Shown piece by piece: positions 8,381 to 16,273 of a stretch of 64,000 bases of DNA. Source of the DNA: Pannonibacter tanglangensis (lineage in GTDB: Bacteria > Pseudomonadota > Alphaproteobacteria > Rhizobiales > Stappiaceae). The translations under genes and the position numbers were made by a program. How positions within the stretch are numbered: position 1 is the first letter of the stretch; every line of letters begins with the position of its first letter. The notes below the pieces were generated by a model. That model had not been told where the DNA came from. It searched no databases and saw nothing but the letters and a program-made list of their open reading frames with translations. The stretch lies in NCBI RefSeq assembly GCF_009915685.1, contig NZ_JAABLP010000003.1; one strand, written 5' to 3'.

Positions 8381-9624
8381 GCCAGCCGACGGATCCCGAC
8401 GGCAGTCGCCGGGTCGCCGAACAGGCGGCCCGGACCAGCTATGGCCGCCTGATCGCGATCCTGTCGATGCGCCGGCGCGACATCGCGGCCGCCGAGGATG
8501 CCCTTTCGGAGGCCCTGATCGCGGCACTTCGGACCTGGCCACAGACCGGGGTTCCGACCAATCCGGACGCCTGGCTGCTGACTGCGGCGCGCAACCGGCA
8601 GAAGAACGAGGCGCGGGCGCGGTCGGTGAGACAGGCTGCCGAGCCCGAGCTCATGCAGCAGATCGAGCTGGCCGAGGAAACTGTACAGGCGAGCGACAGG
8701 CGCCTTGAGCTGATGTTCGTCTGCGCCCATCCGGCCATCGATCCGGCTGCGCGGGCCCCCTTGATGCTGCAAACCGTGCTTGGCATCGACGCGGCGACCA
8801 TTGCCCGTGCCTTTCTGGTCGAGCCTGCGACAATGTCGCAACGTCTGGTGCGGGCCAAGGCGAGGATCCGCGATGCCGGGCTGCGCTTCGGCATTCCCGA
8901 TCGGGCCGAGATGGCTGGACGGCTGGACGCCGTGCTCGATGCTATCTATGCAGCCTTCGGGCAGGGCTGGGACAGGCTTGATCTTCCAGACATGCCGGAG
9001 GCGTTGACCGGCGAGGCCATCTGGCTTGCCCGGCTGGTCGTGGAGATGCTGCCGCAGGAGCCGGAGGCAAAGGGACTTCTTGCCCTCATGCTCTACAGCA
9101 GCGCCCGGCGGCTCGCGCGCCGGGATGATGCAGGGCGCTTCGTGCCGCTTGACCGTCAGGACCCCCGGCTCTGGGACCGCACCCGGATCCTGGAAGCGGA
9201 AGCGCTCTTGACCGTTGCCTCGCGCGCCGGGCGTTTCGGGCGCTATCAGTGTGAAGCTGCCATCCAGTCCGTGCACGTGCAGCGTCCGCTGACCGGCCGG
9301 CTCAACCTGACCGCGCTGCTCAAGCTCTATGATCTTCTGGTGACCCATGCAGACAGCATCGGTGCCCGGATCGGCAGGGCTGTTGTCCTTGCCGAGACCG
9401 GCGACATCGGCTCCGCGCGCGCCGAGCTCGACGACCTGCCGCAAGACAGGGTACGCCGGCACCAGCCTTGGTGGGTCGCGCGCAGCCAGGTCTCTCTGCT
9501 GGCAGGGGATATCGCAGATGCAATTGCCTGCCTCACCGAAGCCATCCGGCTAACCGAGCGCCCCGAGATCAGGGATCACCTCTCGGACCGGCGCGAGACG
9601 CTGGTCAGGAGCCTCCCGGCCTAG
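8377..9624 (+). CDS. ECF42-type RNA polymerase sigma factor
   Basis: The 415-residue product has sigma region 2 (about residues 15-80, including AEDALSEALIAALRTWP and NPDAWLLTAARNR), then region 4 (about 115-175, including PATMSQRLVRAKARIRDAG). A C-terminal extension of over 200 residues shows TPR-like helices (for example RIGRAVVLAETGDIGSARAELDDLP). That extension and the adjacent DGPF gene are the hallmarks of ECF42 factors, which lack a classical anti-sigma and are believed to be controlled through the extension. Likely role: directing RNA polymerase to its own operon. It converges on the AraC-like gene, with 22 bases between them. Confidence 0.88.
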   Translation: MSQPTDPDGSRRVAEQAARTSYGRLIAILSMRRRDIAAAEDALSEALIAALRTWPQTGVPTNPDAWLLTAARNRQKNEARARSVRQAAEPELMQQIELAEETVQASDRRLELMFVCAHPAIDPAARAPLMLQTVLGIDAATIARAFLVEPATMSQRLVRAKARIRDAGLRFGIPDRAEMAGRLDAVLDAIYAAFGQGWDRLDLPDMPEALTGEAIWLARLVVEMLPQEPEAKGLLALMLYSSARRLARRDDAGRFVPLDRQDPRLWDRTRILEAEALLTVASRAGRFGRYQCEAAIQSVHVQRPLTGRLNLTALLKLYDLLVTHADSIGARIGRAVVLAETGDIGSARAELDDLPQDRVRRHQPWWVARSQVSLLAGDIADAIACLTEAIRLTERPEIRDHLSDRRETLVRSLPA

Positions 9625-9646
9625 CTTCGGAGCAGGCGCTGCCCCG

Positions 9647-10297
9647 TCACCCTGACCGAGGCGTTCGCGTGCCGGGGCGCGGGGGGGGATGCCGGAGCAC
9701 CCGCAGCAGGGCCGCTGTGCCGAGGGTCGCCATGCCGAGCCGGGAGATTGCCATTTGCTCATCAAGCTGCACGGCCTCGATGAGAAGGCGCTGGAGAACC
9801 GGGTCGCGAAAGGCAACTGCCGGCGCCAGATCCAGGCTGGCCCGACCCGGCTCGTCGTCCAGGGTTCGCGCAAGCCGTTCGGCCGACACATGCAGATGAA
9901 TGCCGCTTACCTGTCCGAGGGTCGCGCACCACCGGGAGGTCAGCCCGGGGGGCAGCAACACAAGGTCACCCCGCCTCAGGGTGACTTGCCCGCACGGACG
10001 ACCGTCGATCCAGACATCCATGGCGTGCCTTGCCGTCATCACCATGAAGATCACGAGGTCACCTGTGACGACGGAAACCACTTCCGGGACCCGGCGCAGA
10101 CGGGCCTGGAACATCGCCGCATAACCAAGGTCAGACAGGAGGGCCGGACCATGGACGGGCGGCGCCCCATGGAAACAGGCCGCATCATAGGCGACCAGAC
10201 CCGACTGCGCATGAAAGACGGCAGGGGGCGGTGACGGCCTGCCGCCGTCGCTGCGACGGGGCGACCGAGCGGAGCCACGGATCGGGGGCGCGCTCAT
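9647..10297 (-). CDS. AraC-type N-terminal (cupin) domain protein without DNA-binding domain
   Basis: The start at 10297 overlaps the stop of the upstream AraC gene by four bases and gives 216 residues. The sequence follows the ligand-binding half of an AraC regulator (IFMVMTARHAMDVWIDG, then VTLRRGDLVLLPPG, then RWCATLGQVSGIHLHVS). It stops at about the point where the two HTH motifs should begin (LLRVLRHPPPRPGTRTPRSG). A run of eight G (9681-9688 on the plus strand) lies near the end. Moving frame there would add about 45 residues that do not look like an AraC HTH and would run into the sigma gene. It is either a truncated regulator or a stand-alone sensor. Confidence 0.65.
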   Translation of the reverse strand: MSAPPIRGSARSPRRSDGGRPSPPPAVFHAQSGLVAYDAACFHGAPPVHGPALLSDLGYAAMFQARLRRVPEVVSVVTGDLVIFMVMTARHAMDVWIDGRPCGQVTLRRGDLVLLPPGLTSRWCATLGQVSGIHLHVSAERLARTLDDEPGRASLDLAPAVAFRDPVLQRLLIEAVQLDEQMAISRLGMATLGTAALLRVLRHPPPRPGTRTPRSG

Positions 10298-11211
10298 GTC
10301 GCGCGTCCTGCCGGATCCTGACCCTGCTCGCGCAACCAGCGGGCCGGCGGCAGTCCGACACAGCGGCGGAACGTCTCGGTCATGTGCGACTGATTGCCGA
10401 AGCCGCAGTCCATGGCGATCTCGGCAAGGCTCTTTCGAGTGGTGAGAAGCCGCTCCTTCACCCGTTCGATCCGGGCCTGCACGACCCACGCGTACGGGCT
10501 CATGCCGACTTCGGCCCGGAAGGCACGACTGAAGTGACTGGGCGACAGACCTATGCAACCGGCCAGATCCTCGATGCAGACCTCCCGGTCGAGATTCTCC
10601 TCGACATAGGCACGGACACGCCGCAGCCGTGCCGCCGTCATGGCCTGGCCGGACGTTGTGGCACCGTGCGGTCCGCCCAGCCGGTAACACGCAGCCACCG
10701 CCGCGAGAACAAGCCCCTGCAGTTTCAGCTGACGAAAGGCGCCCGCTCCGCGCAACTCGGCAGTAATCCGCGCGAACAGGTCGTCAAGCTCCGTCGCGCG
10801 GCAGTTGATCAGGGGGGTCAGTGGCGCGTTGCCAAGCTCTTCCATCCATTGTTCACGCAGCGACCGGGGCACATGGATATGCAGGCAGAGCGGCTGCCCG
10901 GTCGCACAATGCCAGCTGGTTGCCAGCCCCTCCGGGATCAACGTGAGGCTCCGCGAGTGGATCGTCCGGGCCGGAAGCGGGGGAGCGACCTGGCGATCGA
11001 GACGCGGCATGGTTTCCTGGAAATGGATGATCACGTCGCCGCCCTGACCCGGCGCCTCGACCTGCCGGACGTGTTCCATCCGCGGGAACTCAAGCAAGTA
11101 AAGCCCACCGGAGAAAACCTCGCAGCGCTCGATATCGCGCGGGGGGGCGGAATAGCGGGCAAGGTCGAAGGTGGGCGTACCGATGCGAGCGGAGTAGGCG
11201 AGATCGGTCAT
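10294..11211 (-). CDS. AraC-family transcriptional regulator
   Basis: The start MTDLAYSARIG at 11211 gives 305 residues, the normal AraC length. The N-terminal half (to about 195) is the cupin-like sensor. The C-terminal 100 residues carry both HTHs: VCIEDLAGCIGLSPSHFSRA and SLAEIAMDCGFGNQSHMTET. It is coupled by an ATGA overlap to the HTH-less relative that follows, so the two proteins are probably made in fixed ratio and could interact. No strong ribosome site is visible at 11211; upstream in-frame starts exist but extend into sequence that does not look coding. Confidence 0.85.
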   Translation of the reverse strand: MTDLAYSARIGTPTFDLARYSAPPRDIERCEVFSGGLYLLEFPRMEHVRQVEAPGQGGDVIIHFQETMPRLDRQVAPPLPARTIHSRSLTLIPEGLATSWHCATGQPLCLHIHVPRSLREQWMEELGNAPLTPLINCRATELDDLFARITAELRGAGAFRQLKLQGLVLAAVAACYRLGGPHGATTSGQAMTAARLRRVRAYVEENLDREVCIEDLAGCIGLSPSHFSRAFRAEVGMSPYAWVVQARIERVKERLLTTRKSLAEIAMDCGFGNQSHMTETFRRCVGLPPARWLREQGQDPAGRAT

Positions 11212-11620
11212 GGTCTTGACCGACGCACCTGAACACCGGGCGAGCGCCGGCACGACCACAGGCGCGGCAAGCCCCCGTTCACGCCATGCGGCGGACTGGA
11301 GAGGCCCCGGACATGCAGCAGACGGACAGACGGCATGAGGCACTCCTTCGATCCGTGACGGACGGGCTGGCGGATGGGCAGGCAGGCACCCGGTCGTGGC
11401 GCTTGCGGACGCGCGCAACAGCATCTAGGCGGCCTCAGGAGCCCGTCACCTGCGCGAGGCCAATGCCGGCGCAGGAATTCGACACGACGATCAGAACCTG
11501 ACACCGGCCCGCTGCGCCTTGTCCTCGGGGGCAAAAGCTGCGGGCCCCCTCCGGACGGCAGGGCCTGCCGGGGGCGGGCGCCGCAGCGCGCAGCCGACAG
11601 CAGGGGCGCGCGCACCGCAG
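11212..11620. other. Intergenic region between the AraC gene and bchE
   Basis: About 400 bases without a convincing gene. It is GC-rich, and the small frames present are overlapping and have no ribosome site or recognisable product. It should hold the AraC promoter (leftward); the bchE control sites lie just to the right. Confidence 0.5.
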
Positions 11621-11634
11621 TTGATCTGCGTCAA
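11621..11634 (+). promoter_or_regulatory. FNR/FnrL box upstream of bchE
   Basis: TTGATCTGCGTCAA matches the FNR consensus TTGAT-N4-ATCAA at nine of ten positions. It is centred about 62 bases upstream of the bchE start. FNR-type activators switch on anaerobic genes, which fits an oxygen-independent cyclase. Confidence 0.7.
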
Positions 11635-11653
11635 TTTCAAATGACGCTTTAAC

Positions 11654-11671
11654 TGTCAATCTTACTTGACA
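11654..11671 (+). promoter_or_regulatory. TGT-N12-ACA site (PpsR/CrtJ-type) upstream of bchE
   Basis: TGTCAATCTTACTTGACA is an exact TGT-N12-ACA dyad, the recognition motif of the aerobic photosynthesis-gene repressor PpsR/CrtJ, and it is almost fully symmetric (TGTCAA/TTGACA). It ends 18 bases before the bchE GTG and embeds a TTGACA. A repressor bound here would block the promoter or early elongation. Confidence 0.65.
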
Positions 11672-11689
11672 CTTTCAGGGAGGTTGGCC

Positions 11690-13354
11690 GTGAAGATTGT
11701 GCTGGTTCATCCCAATTACCATTCCGGCGGCGCGGAGATCGCCGGCACCTGGCCCCCGAGCTGGGCGCCCTATCTGGCCGGCCATGCCCGCTCCGCCGGG
11801 TTCGACGACATCACCTTCATCGACGCCATGACCGATGATCTCGACGACGAGGCGCTGGCCTTGCGCCTTGAGGCGCTGCAGCCCGATCTCGTCGGCGTCA
11901 CGGCGATCACGCCCTCGATCTATGCAGCCGAGGCGGTGCTGGACACGGTCCGGCGGGTCTGCCCGGCGGCGGTCACGGTGCTGGGCGGGGTGCACGCCAC
12001 CTTCATGTTCAAGCAGGTCCTGTCCGAGGCCCCCTGGATCGACGTGATCGTGCGCGGCGAGGGGGAGGAGATCTTCGTCGCGCTGCTGCGGACGGTGGCG
12101 GAAGGGCGCTGGCCACGGGACCGGGAGCAGATCAAGGGCATTGCCTATCTCGATGGCGACCGCATCGTGGCAACCCAGGCCGCAGCGACGGTGAAGAACC
12201 TCGATGCGATCGATCCGGACTGGGCGATCCTCGACTGGTCGAAGTATCTCTACACGCCCCTCGGCGTCCGGGTCGCCATCCCCAACATGGCCCGCGGCTG
12301 CCCCTTCACCTGCAGTTTCTGTTCGCAATGGAAGTTCTGGCGCGACTACCGGGTGCGCGATCCGAAGCGCGTTGCCGACGAAATCGAACGGCTGGTGAAC
12401 GAGCACAATGTCGGCTTCTTCATCCTCGCGGATGAGGAACCCACGATCAACCGCAAGAAGTTCAAGGAGTTCTGCGAGGAGCTGATCGCCCGCGGCCTGC
12501 CGGACCGGGTCAAGTGGGGCATCAACACCCGCGTCACGGACATCATGCGGGACAAGGACCTGCTGCCGCTCTACCGCCGGGCCGGGCTCGTGCATGTCAG
12601 CCTGGGCACCGAGGCGGCCGCGCAGCTGAAGCTGGACCAGTTCAACAAGGAAACCCGGGTCGCCGACAACAAGGAGGCAATCCGGCTGCTGCGCGAGGCG
12701 GACATCTTCACCGAGGCGCAGTTCATCGTCGGGCTGGACAACGAGACGGCGGAAACACTCGAGGAAACGTTCCAGATGGCGTGGGACTGGCAGCCTGACC
12801 TCGCCAACTGGTCGATGTACACGCCCTGGCCCTTCACCCCGCTCTATCAGGAGCTGCGCGACAAGGTCGAGGTCTTCGACTTCTCGAAGTACAATTTCGT
12901 CACGCCGATCATGGCGCCGGCCGCGATGACGCGCGGGGAGCTCCTCGACGGGGTGATGCGCAACTACCGGCGCTTCTACAGCCGCAAGGCGCTGTTCCAC
13001 TATCCCTGGCGCGGACGGGGCTTCCGGCGGCGCTACCTGCTCGGATGTCTCTACGCCTTCCTCAAGGCGGGGTTCAACCGCACCTTCTATGACCTCGGCA
13101 AGGCCGGCTACTGGGGACCCCAGACAAAGAAGTCGGTCGACTTCCACTTCGACACTTCGCGCCAGATCGCGCCGGCGCAGATGGAAGACTGGGATGCGGC
13201 CGCCGACCGGTCGGCCCGCGCTGCCGAGCGGCGGGCTGCCGTGCGCGCGCAGGGCAAGGAACGGGCGGCAGAGCGCATGATGGCCTGCGGAGGCGGGCAG
13301 CAGCAGATGCCGGAGAGCCTGGCGCTGGAGGTCAACGGACCGTCCGAACCATGA
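11690..13354 (+). CDS. bchE: Anaerobic Mg-protoporphyrin IX monomethyl ester cyclase (BchE)
   Basis: BchE forms the isocyclic fifth ring of bacteriochlorophyll without oxygen, using water as oxygen donor. The GTG start at 11690 gives MKIVLVHPNYHSGGAEIAG, the usual BchE beginning, and follows a GGGAGG ribosome site; the TTG at 11666 lies inside the PpsR-type site. Residues 1-150 form a B12-binding domain. The radical-SAM cluster motif CPFTCSFC is at 204-211, and the tail contains the Ala/Arg-rich segment and CGGGQQQ usual for BchE. It overlaps bchJ by four bases. No other photosynthesis genes are nearby. Confidence 0.95.
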   Translation: MKIVLVHPNYHSGGAEIAGTWPPSWAPYLAGHARSAGFDDITFIDAMTDDLDDEALALRLEALQPDLVGVTAITPSIYAAEAVLDTVRRVCPAAVTVLGGVHATFMFKQVLSEAPWIDVIVRGEGEEIFVALLRTVAEGRWPRDREQIKGIAYLDGDRIVATQAAATVKNLDAIDPDWAILDWSKYLYTPLGVRVAIPNMARGCPFTCSFCSQWKFWRDYRVRDPKRVADEIERLVNEHNVGFFILADEEPTINRKKFKEFCEELIARGLPDRVKWGINTRVTDIMRDKDLLPLYRRAGLVHVSLGTEAAAQLKLDQFNKETRVADNKEAIRLLREADIFTEAQFIVGLDNETAETLEETFQMAWDWQPDLANWSMYTPWPFTPLYQELRDKVEVFDFSKYNFVTPIMAPAAMTRGELLDGVMRNYRRFYSRKALFHYPWRGRGFRRRYLLGCLYAFLKAGFNRTFYDLGKAGYWGPQTKKSVDFHFDTSRQIAPAQMEDWDAAADRSARAAERRAAVRAQGKERAAERMMACGGGQQQMPESLALEVNGPSEP

Positions 13355-13908
13355 CGACACCGGTCGGCGGGCCGCTCATCGGCCCGAATGTCCTGATCCA
13401 GACGGCGGCGGCGCTGCGCGCCAAGGTCGGCGAGGTCCAGACCGCGCGCATCTTCGCCGGTGCCGGCCTCGCCCATCGCCTGGCCGACCCTCCTGGCGCC
13501 ATGGTGCCGATGGGCGAGGCGCTGGCGCTGATGCGGAGCCTGGCGACAGGTCTTGCCCCGACGGCCGCACTGTCCGTGGCCGAGGACAGCGGACGGCGCA
13601 CCGGCGCCTATGTTGCGGCAAACCGGATCCCTGCCCTCGCCCGCAAGCTCCTGGGACTTCTTCCGGCTCCCCTTGCTGCCCGTCTGCTCGGCCGCGCCAT
13701 CGTCGCCCATGCCTGGACCTTTGCCGGCGGCGCGCCGGTCATCTCCCGCTGGCGACGGGGGGCGATCCTGATCGAGATTGCCGACGAGGCCGATCCGTTG
13801 ACCCGGGCCTGGCGTGCGGCCGTGCTGGCGCAGCTGTTCAGCCTGCTCGTGACCCCTGCCGCCCATGCCGAGGCCGCCGGCAGCACCTACACGGTCCATC
13901 TCGCCTGA
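13351..13908 (+). CDS. bchJ: BchJ, bacteriochlorophyll 4-vinyl reductase-type protein
   Basis: The 185-residue protein has the BchJ layout: GPNVLIQTAAALR near the start, GMVP-like PPGAMVPMGEALALM in the middle and the C-terminal V4R-like region RGAILIEIADEAD. BchJ was first described as the 4-vinyl reductase of bacteriochlorophyll synthesis, though other enzymes (BciA/BciB) do that step in many organisms and BchJ may have an accessory role. It is coupled to bchE by an ATGA overlap, the arrangement seen in purple bacteria. The stop codon lies in a tandem repeat. Confidence 0.9.
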   Translation: MTTPVGGPLIGPNVLIQTAAALRAKVGEVQTARIFAGAGLAHRLADPPGAMVPMGEALALMRSLATGLAPTAALSVAEDSGRRTGAYVAANRIPALARKLLGLLPAPLAARLLGRAIVAHAWTFAGGAPVISRWRRGAILIEIADEADPLTRAWRAAVLAQLFSLLVTPAAHAEAAGSTYTVHLA

Positions 13909-13938
13909 CATCCTCGCCGGACATCCTCGCCTGACATC
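13900..13938. repeat. Triplicated 13-mer across the bchJ stop codon
   Basis: CTCGCCTGACATC, CTCGCCGGACATC and CTCGCCTGACATC follow one another without gap. The first copy contains the bchJ TGA stop. It looks like a recent slippage duplication. Confidence 0.9.
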
Positions 13939-13989
13939 AGGGCATATGGACGCCGGACGCCTTTCGACCCGACCGGGAACGCGGCAGAT

Positions 13990-14011
13990 CGTTCTACAAG
14001 AACGAACGTTC
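13990..14011. promoter_or_regulatory. Double palindrome upstream of isocitrate dehydrogenase
   Basis: CGTTCTACAAGAACG (13990-14004) is a perfect inverted repeat of five bases around a 5-base spacer. It is joined to the palindrome GAACGTTC (14004-14011). An AT-rich stretch follows and the gene starts 78 bases downstream. The symmetry suggests an operator; the regulator is unknown. Confidence 0.45.
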
Positions 14012-14088
14012 ATATCTTTTAAATGTATTTTTATCGCCACGCGCGGCGCACTACATCGGGCTTGTCACGATCCGAAAGGAACCAAGCC

Positions 14089-15618
14089 ATGCAGTCCAAC
14101 GTTGCTCCCCTGATCGCCACCCCGGCTGCGAAGACCGGTGCGGACTATCACCCGGCAGCCTTGCCGGCGGCCCATATTCCGGTTGCCGCCGGCGACGGAA
14201 TCGGTCCGGAGATCATGGAAGCCACCCTTGCCATCCTGAAGGCCGCTGATCCGGCGCTGACCTTCCATCCGGTCACCGTCGGCCTGAAGGCCTACGAGGC
14301 CGGCCTGATGGCGGGGATCGGCGAGGACACCTGGCAGGCGATTGCCGAGCACAAGATCATTCTCAAGGGCCCCATCACCACGCCCCAGGGCGGCGGCTAC
14401 AAGTCGGTCAACGTCACCCTGCGCAAGACCCTCGGCCTTTACGCCAACCTCCGGCCCTGCGTGTCCTATCACCCCTATGTCAGCGCGCTGCATCCGCGCA
14501 TGGATGTGGTGATCGTGCGCGAGAACGAGGAAGACACCTACGCCGGCATCGAACACCGGCAGAGCCAGGAAGTGGTCCAGTGCCTCAAGCTGATCACGCG
14601 TCCGGGCTGCGAGCGGATCGTGCGCTACGCCTTCGACTACGCCCGTGCGAACGGGCGCAAGAAGGTCACCTGCATGACCAAAGACAACATCATGAAGCTC
14701 ACCGACGGCCTGTTCCACAAGGTCTTCGACGAGATCGCGGCCGAGTATCCCGACATCGCGACGAGCCACATGATCATCGACATCGGCACGGCCCGCATGG
14801 CCAGCCGCCCGACGGACTTCGACGTGGTGGTCACGCCGAACCTCTACGGAGACATTCTGTCCGACGTGGCTGCGGAAGTCGCCGGCTCCATCGGTCTGGC
14901 GGGCTCCTCCAACATCGGCCGCGACTGCGCGATGTTCGAGGCCGTGCACGGTTCGGCGCCGGACATCGCTGGCCAGGACATTGCCAATCCCTCGGGCCTG
15001 CTGTTGTCGGCCGTCATGATGCTGGTGCATCTCGGCCGCGCCAAGCCGGCGAGCGACATTCACAATGCCTGGCTCTGCGCCCTCGAGGAGGGGCTGCATA
15101 CCGCCGACATCTACCGGCCGGGCGTGAGCCGCGAGAAGCTCGGCACCCGGGCCTTTGCCGAGGCGGTGATCGCGCGTCTGGGCCGCACTCCGGTCAAGAT
15201 GGCCGCAGTGACCTACCCCGACCGCAAGCCGGAGCCCCTGGTCCAGGCCGTTGCGACCGTTCCGGCCAAGCCGGCGGCAAAGAAGGAGCTGGCCGGCGTC
15301 GATGTGTTCCTGAACTGGGATGACCATGGCCGCGACCCGAACGTGCTGGGTCAGGCGCTTGCCGATCTGGCCGGGCCGCAGTTCCGCCTCGCCCTTGTCA
15401 CCAACCGCGGGGTAAAGGTCTATCCGAACGGCAATCCGCAGACCCTGTGCACCGACCACTGGCGCTGCCGCTTCCCGGCTGCAGCCGGCCGTGTGGACGG
15501 CAAGGCCATCGCCGAACTGCTCCTGCGCATCGCAGATGCGGGCTTCGATGCGATCAAGACCGAAAACCTCTACACGTTCGACGGCGTGGCGGGCTACTCG
15601 CAGGCCCAGGGCGAATAA
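14089..15618 (+). CDS. icd: NADP-dependent isocitrate dehydrogenase, extended type
   Basis: The 509-residue enzyme converts isocitrate to 2-oxoglutarate. Residues 30-360 are the isocitrate/isopropylmalate dehydrogenase core: GDGIGPEIMEATLAIL, GPITTPQGGGYKSVNVTLRK (substrate loop), RENEEDTYAGIEH and NLYGDILSDVAAEVAGSIG (metal-binding Asp residues). A C-terminal domain of about 150 residues (from GVDVFLNWDDHGRDP) is the extra module of the Thermus/Rickettsia-type enzyme. This differs from the eukaryote-like IDH more usual in alphaproteobacteria, so it may be a second enzyme. The start at 14089 follows GAAAGGA. Confidence 0.9.
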   Translation: MQSNVAPLIATPAAKTGADYHPAALPAAHIPVAAGDGIGPEIMEATLAILKAADPALTFHPVTVGLKAYEAGLMAGIGEDTWQAIAEHKIILKGPITTPQGGGYKSVNVTLRKTLGLYANLRPCVSYHPYVSALHPRMDVVIVRENEEDTYAGIEHRQSQEVVQCLKLITRPGCERIVRYAFDYARANGRKKVTCMTKDNIMKLTDGLFHKVFDEIAAEYPDIATSHMIIDIGTARMASRPTDFDVVVTPNLYGDILSDVAAEVAGSIGLAGSSNIGRDCAMFEAVHGSAPDIAGQDIANPSGLLLSAVMMLVHLGRAKPASDIHNAWLCALEEGLHTADIYRPGVSREKLGTRAFAEAVIARLGRTPVKMAAVTYPDRKPEPLVQAVATVPAKPAAKKELAGVDVFLNWDDHGRDPNVLGQALADLAGPQFRLALVTNRGVKVYPNGNPQTLCTDHWRCRFPAAAGRVDGKAIAELLLRIADAGFDAIKTENLYTFDGVAGYSQAQGE

Positions 15619-15693
15619 GACGCCGCACGCCTCGCCCCCTCCAGACCGGCCCCGACAGCCGGATCTGGCCGGGTCGGGCGACGGGATCCGATC

Positions 15694-15727
15694 CGGCCGG
15701 CGGTGGCCAGTCCACCGCCGGCCGTTT
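15694..15727 (+). terminator. Terminator between convergent icd and the 15730 gene
   Basis: A perfect 13-bp stem, CGGCCGGCGGTGG / CCACCGCCGGCCG, with a 5-base loop is followed by TTT. It lies between two convergent genes and can serve icd; the thymine run is short. Confidence 0.7.
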
Positions 15728-15729
15728 CG

Positions 15730-16143
15730 TCAGGCCGGAGCCGTGCGCTCCATGTCTCGCATCAGCTGAAGATAGTCATCGCCGCAGCTGAGCTTGCCGG
15801 CGATCTTCGACCCCGGCGCGATCACCCGCCAGAAGGGCGTGACCTCGGCTGCAGGGGTCCCGCCGGCAATCCGCTCCAGCGCGGCCTCGGCAACGATGCG
15901 CAGGAAGATGGCGGTGGAGACCGGGCAGGTCGCATCCGCTCCCTGTTCGGCCGCCAGCTCCGCCCGCAGGTCGACCGGGTCCTGCACCATGCCGCGCGGG
16001 ATCAACGCAATGCGCTCGTCCAGCAGGCGCGGCGAGGCGATGAACAGGCGCGCACCGGCCGGAACACCGGCAAAGGCACTTTCGAGCTGCACCACATGCG
16101 GCGGCTTGCCGCCGGCCAGTTTCTGCATCCAGGTCTTTTTCAT
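15730..16143 (-). CDS. Conserved small protein, perhaps distantly related to MGMT-like proteins
   Basis: The start MKKTWMQKLAGGKPP at 16143 gives 137 residues. The segments GARLFIASPRLLDERIALIPRG, ATCPVSTAIFLRIVAEAALE and EVTPFWRVIAPGSKIAGKL recall a family I have seen in small conserved bacterial proteins sometimes labelled as methyltransferase-like, but I cannot confirm the assignment. The Cys in ATCPVST is not in the PCHR context of a true alkyltransferase. It is divergent from the TetR gene across a TetR-like operator, so it is the probable target of that regulator. Confidence 0.6.
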   Translation of the reverse strand: MKKTWMQKLAGGKPPHVVQLESAFAGVPAGARLFIASPRLLDERIALIPRGMVQDPVDLRAELAAEQGADATCPVSTAIFLRIVAEAALERIAGGTPAAEVTPFWRVIAPGSKIAGKLSCGDDYLQLMRDMERTAPA

Positions 16144-16260
16144 CCGCGAAGCTCCGGCAAGGCGGCGCGATCGGCCCGCGCGCCCCTGCAAGTCAGGGTT
16201 ATCGACAGGATGGGCAGGCGCCCGTCTTGATGGTCCATGGCAAGCAGGATAGTGATTTAA

Positions 16261-16273
16261 TGACTGACGGTCA
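16261..16273. promoter_or_regulatory. TetR-type operator between divergent genes
   Basis: TGACTGACGGTCA is an inverted repeat TGAC-N5-GTCA placed 22 bases before the TetR start and 118 bases before the divergent small gene. Its position suggests autoregulation and control of the neighbour. Confidence 0.55.

Noticed and set aside
11666..11690. TTG start eight codons upstream for bchE
   Set aside because: It lies inside the TGT-N12-ACA site and has no ribosome site, whereas the GTG at 11690 follows GGGAGG and gives the family's usual N-terminus.
11675..13360. 561-codon open frame on the minus strand opposite bchE
   Set aside because: It mirrors the codon pattern of the GC-rich bchE gene, has no ribosome site and gives no recognisable product. 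The same applies to long frames opposite icd, the amidohydrolase gene, the MFS gene and the LVIVD-protein gene.
15730..16143. O6-methylguanine-DNA methyltransferase
   Set aside because: The PCHRV active-site motif is absent, so the alkyltransferase name was not adopted.
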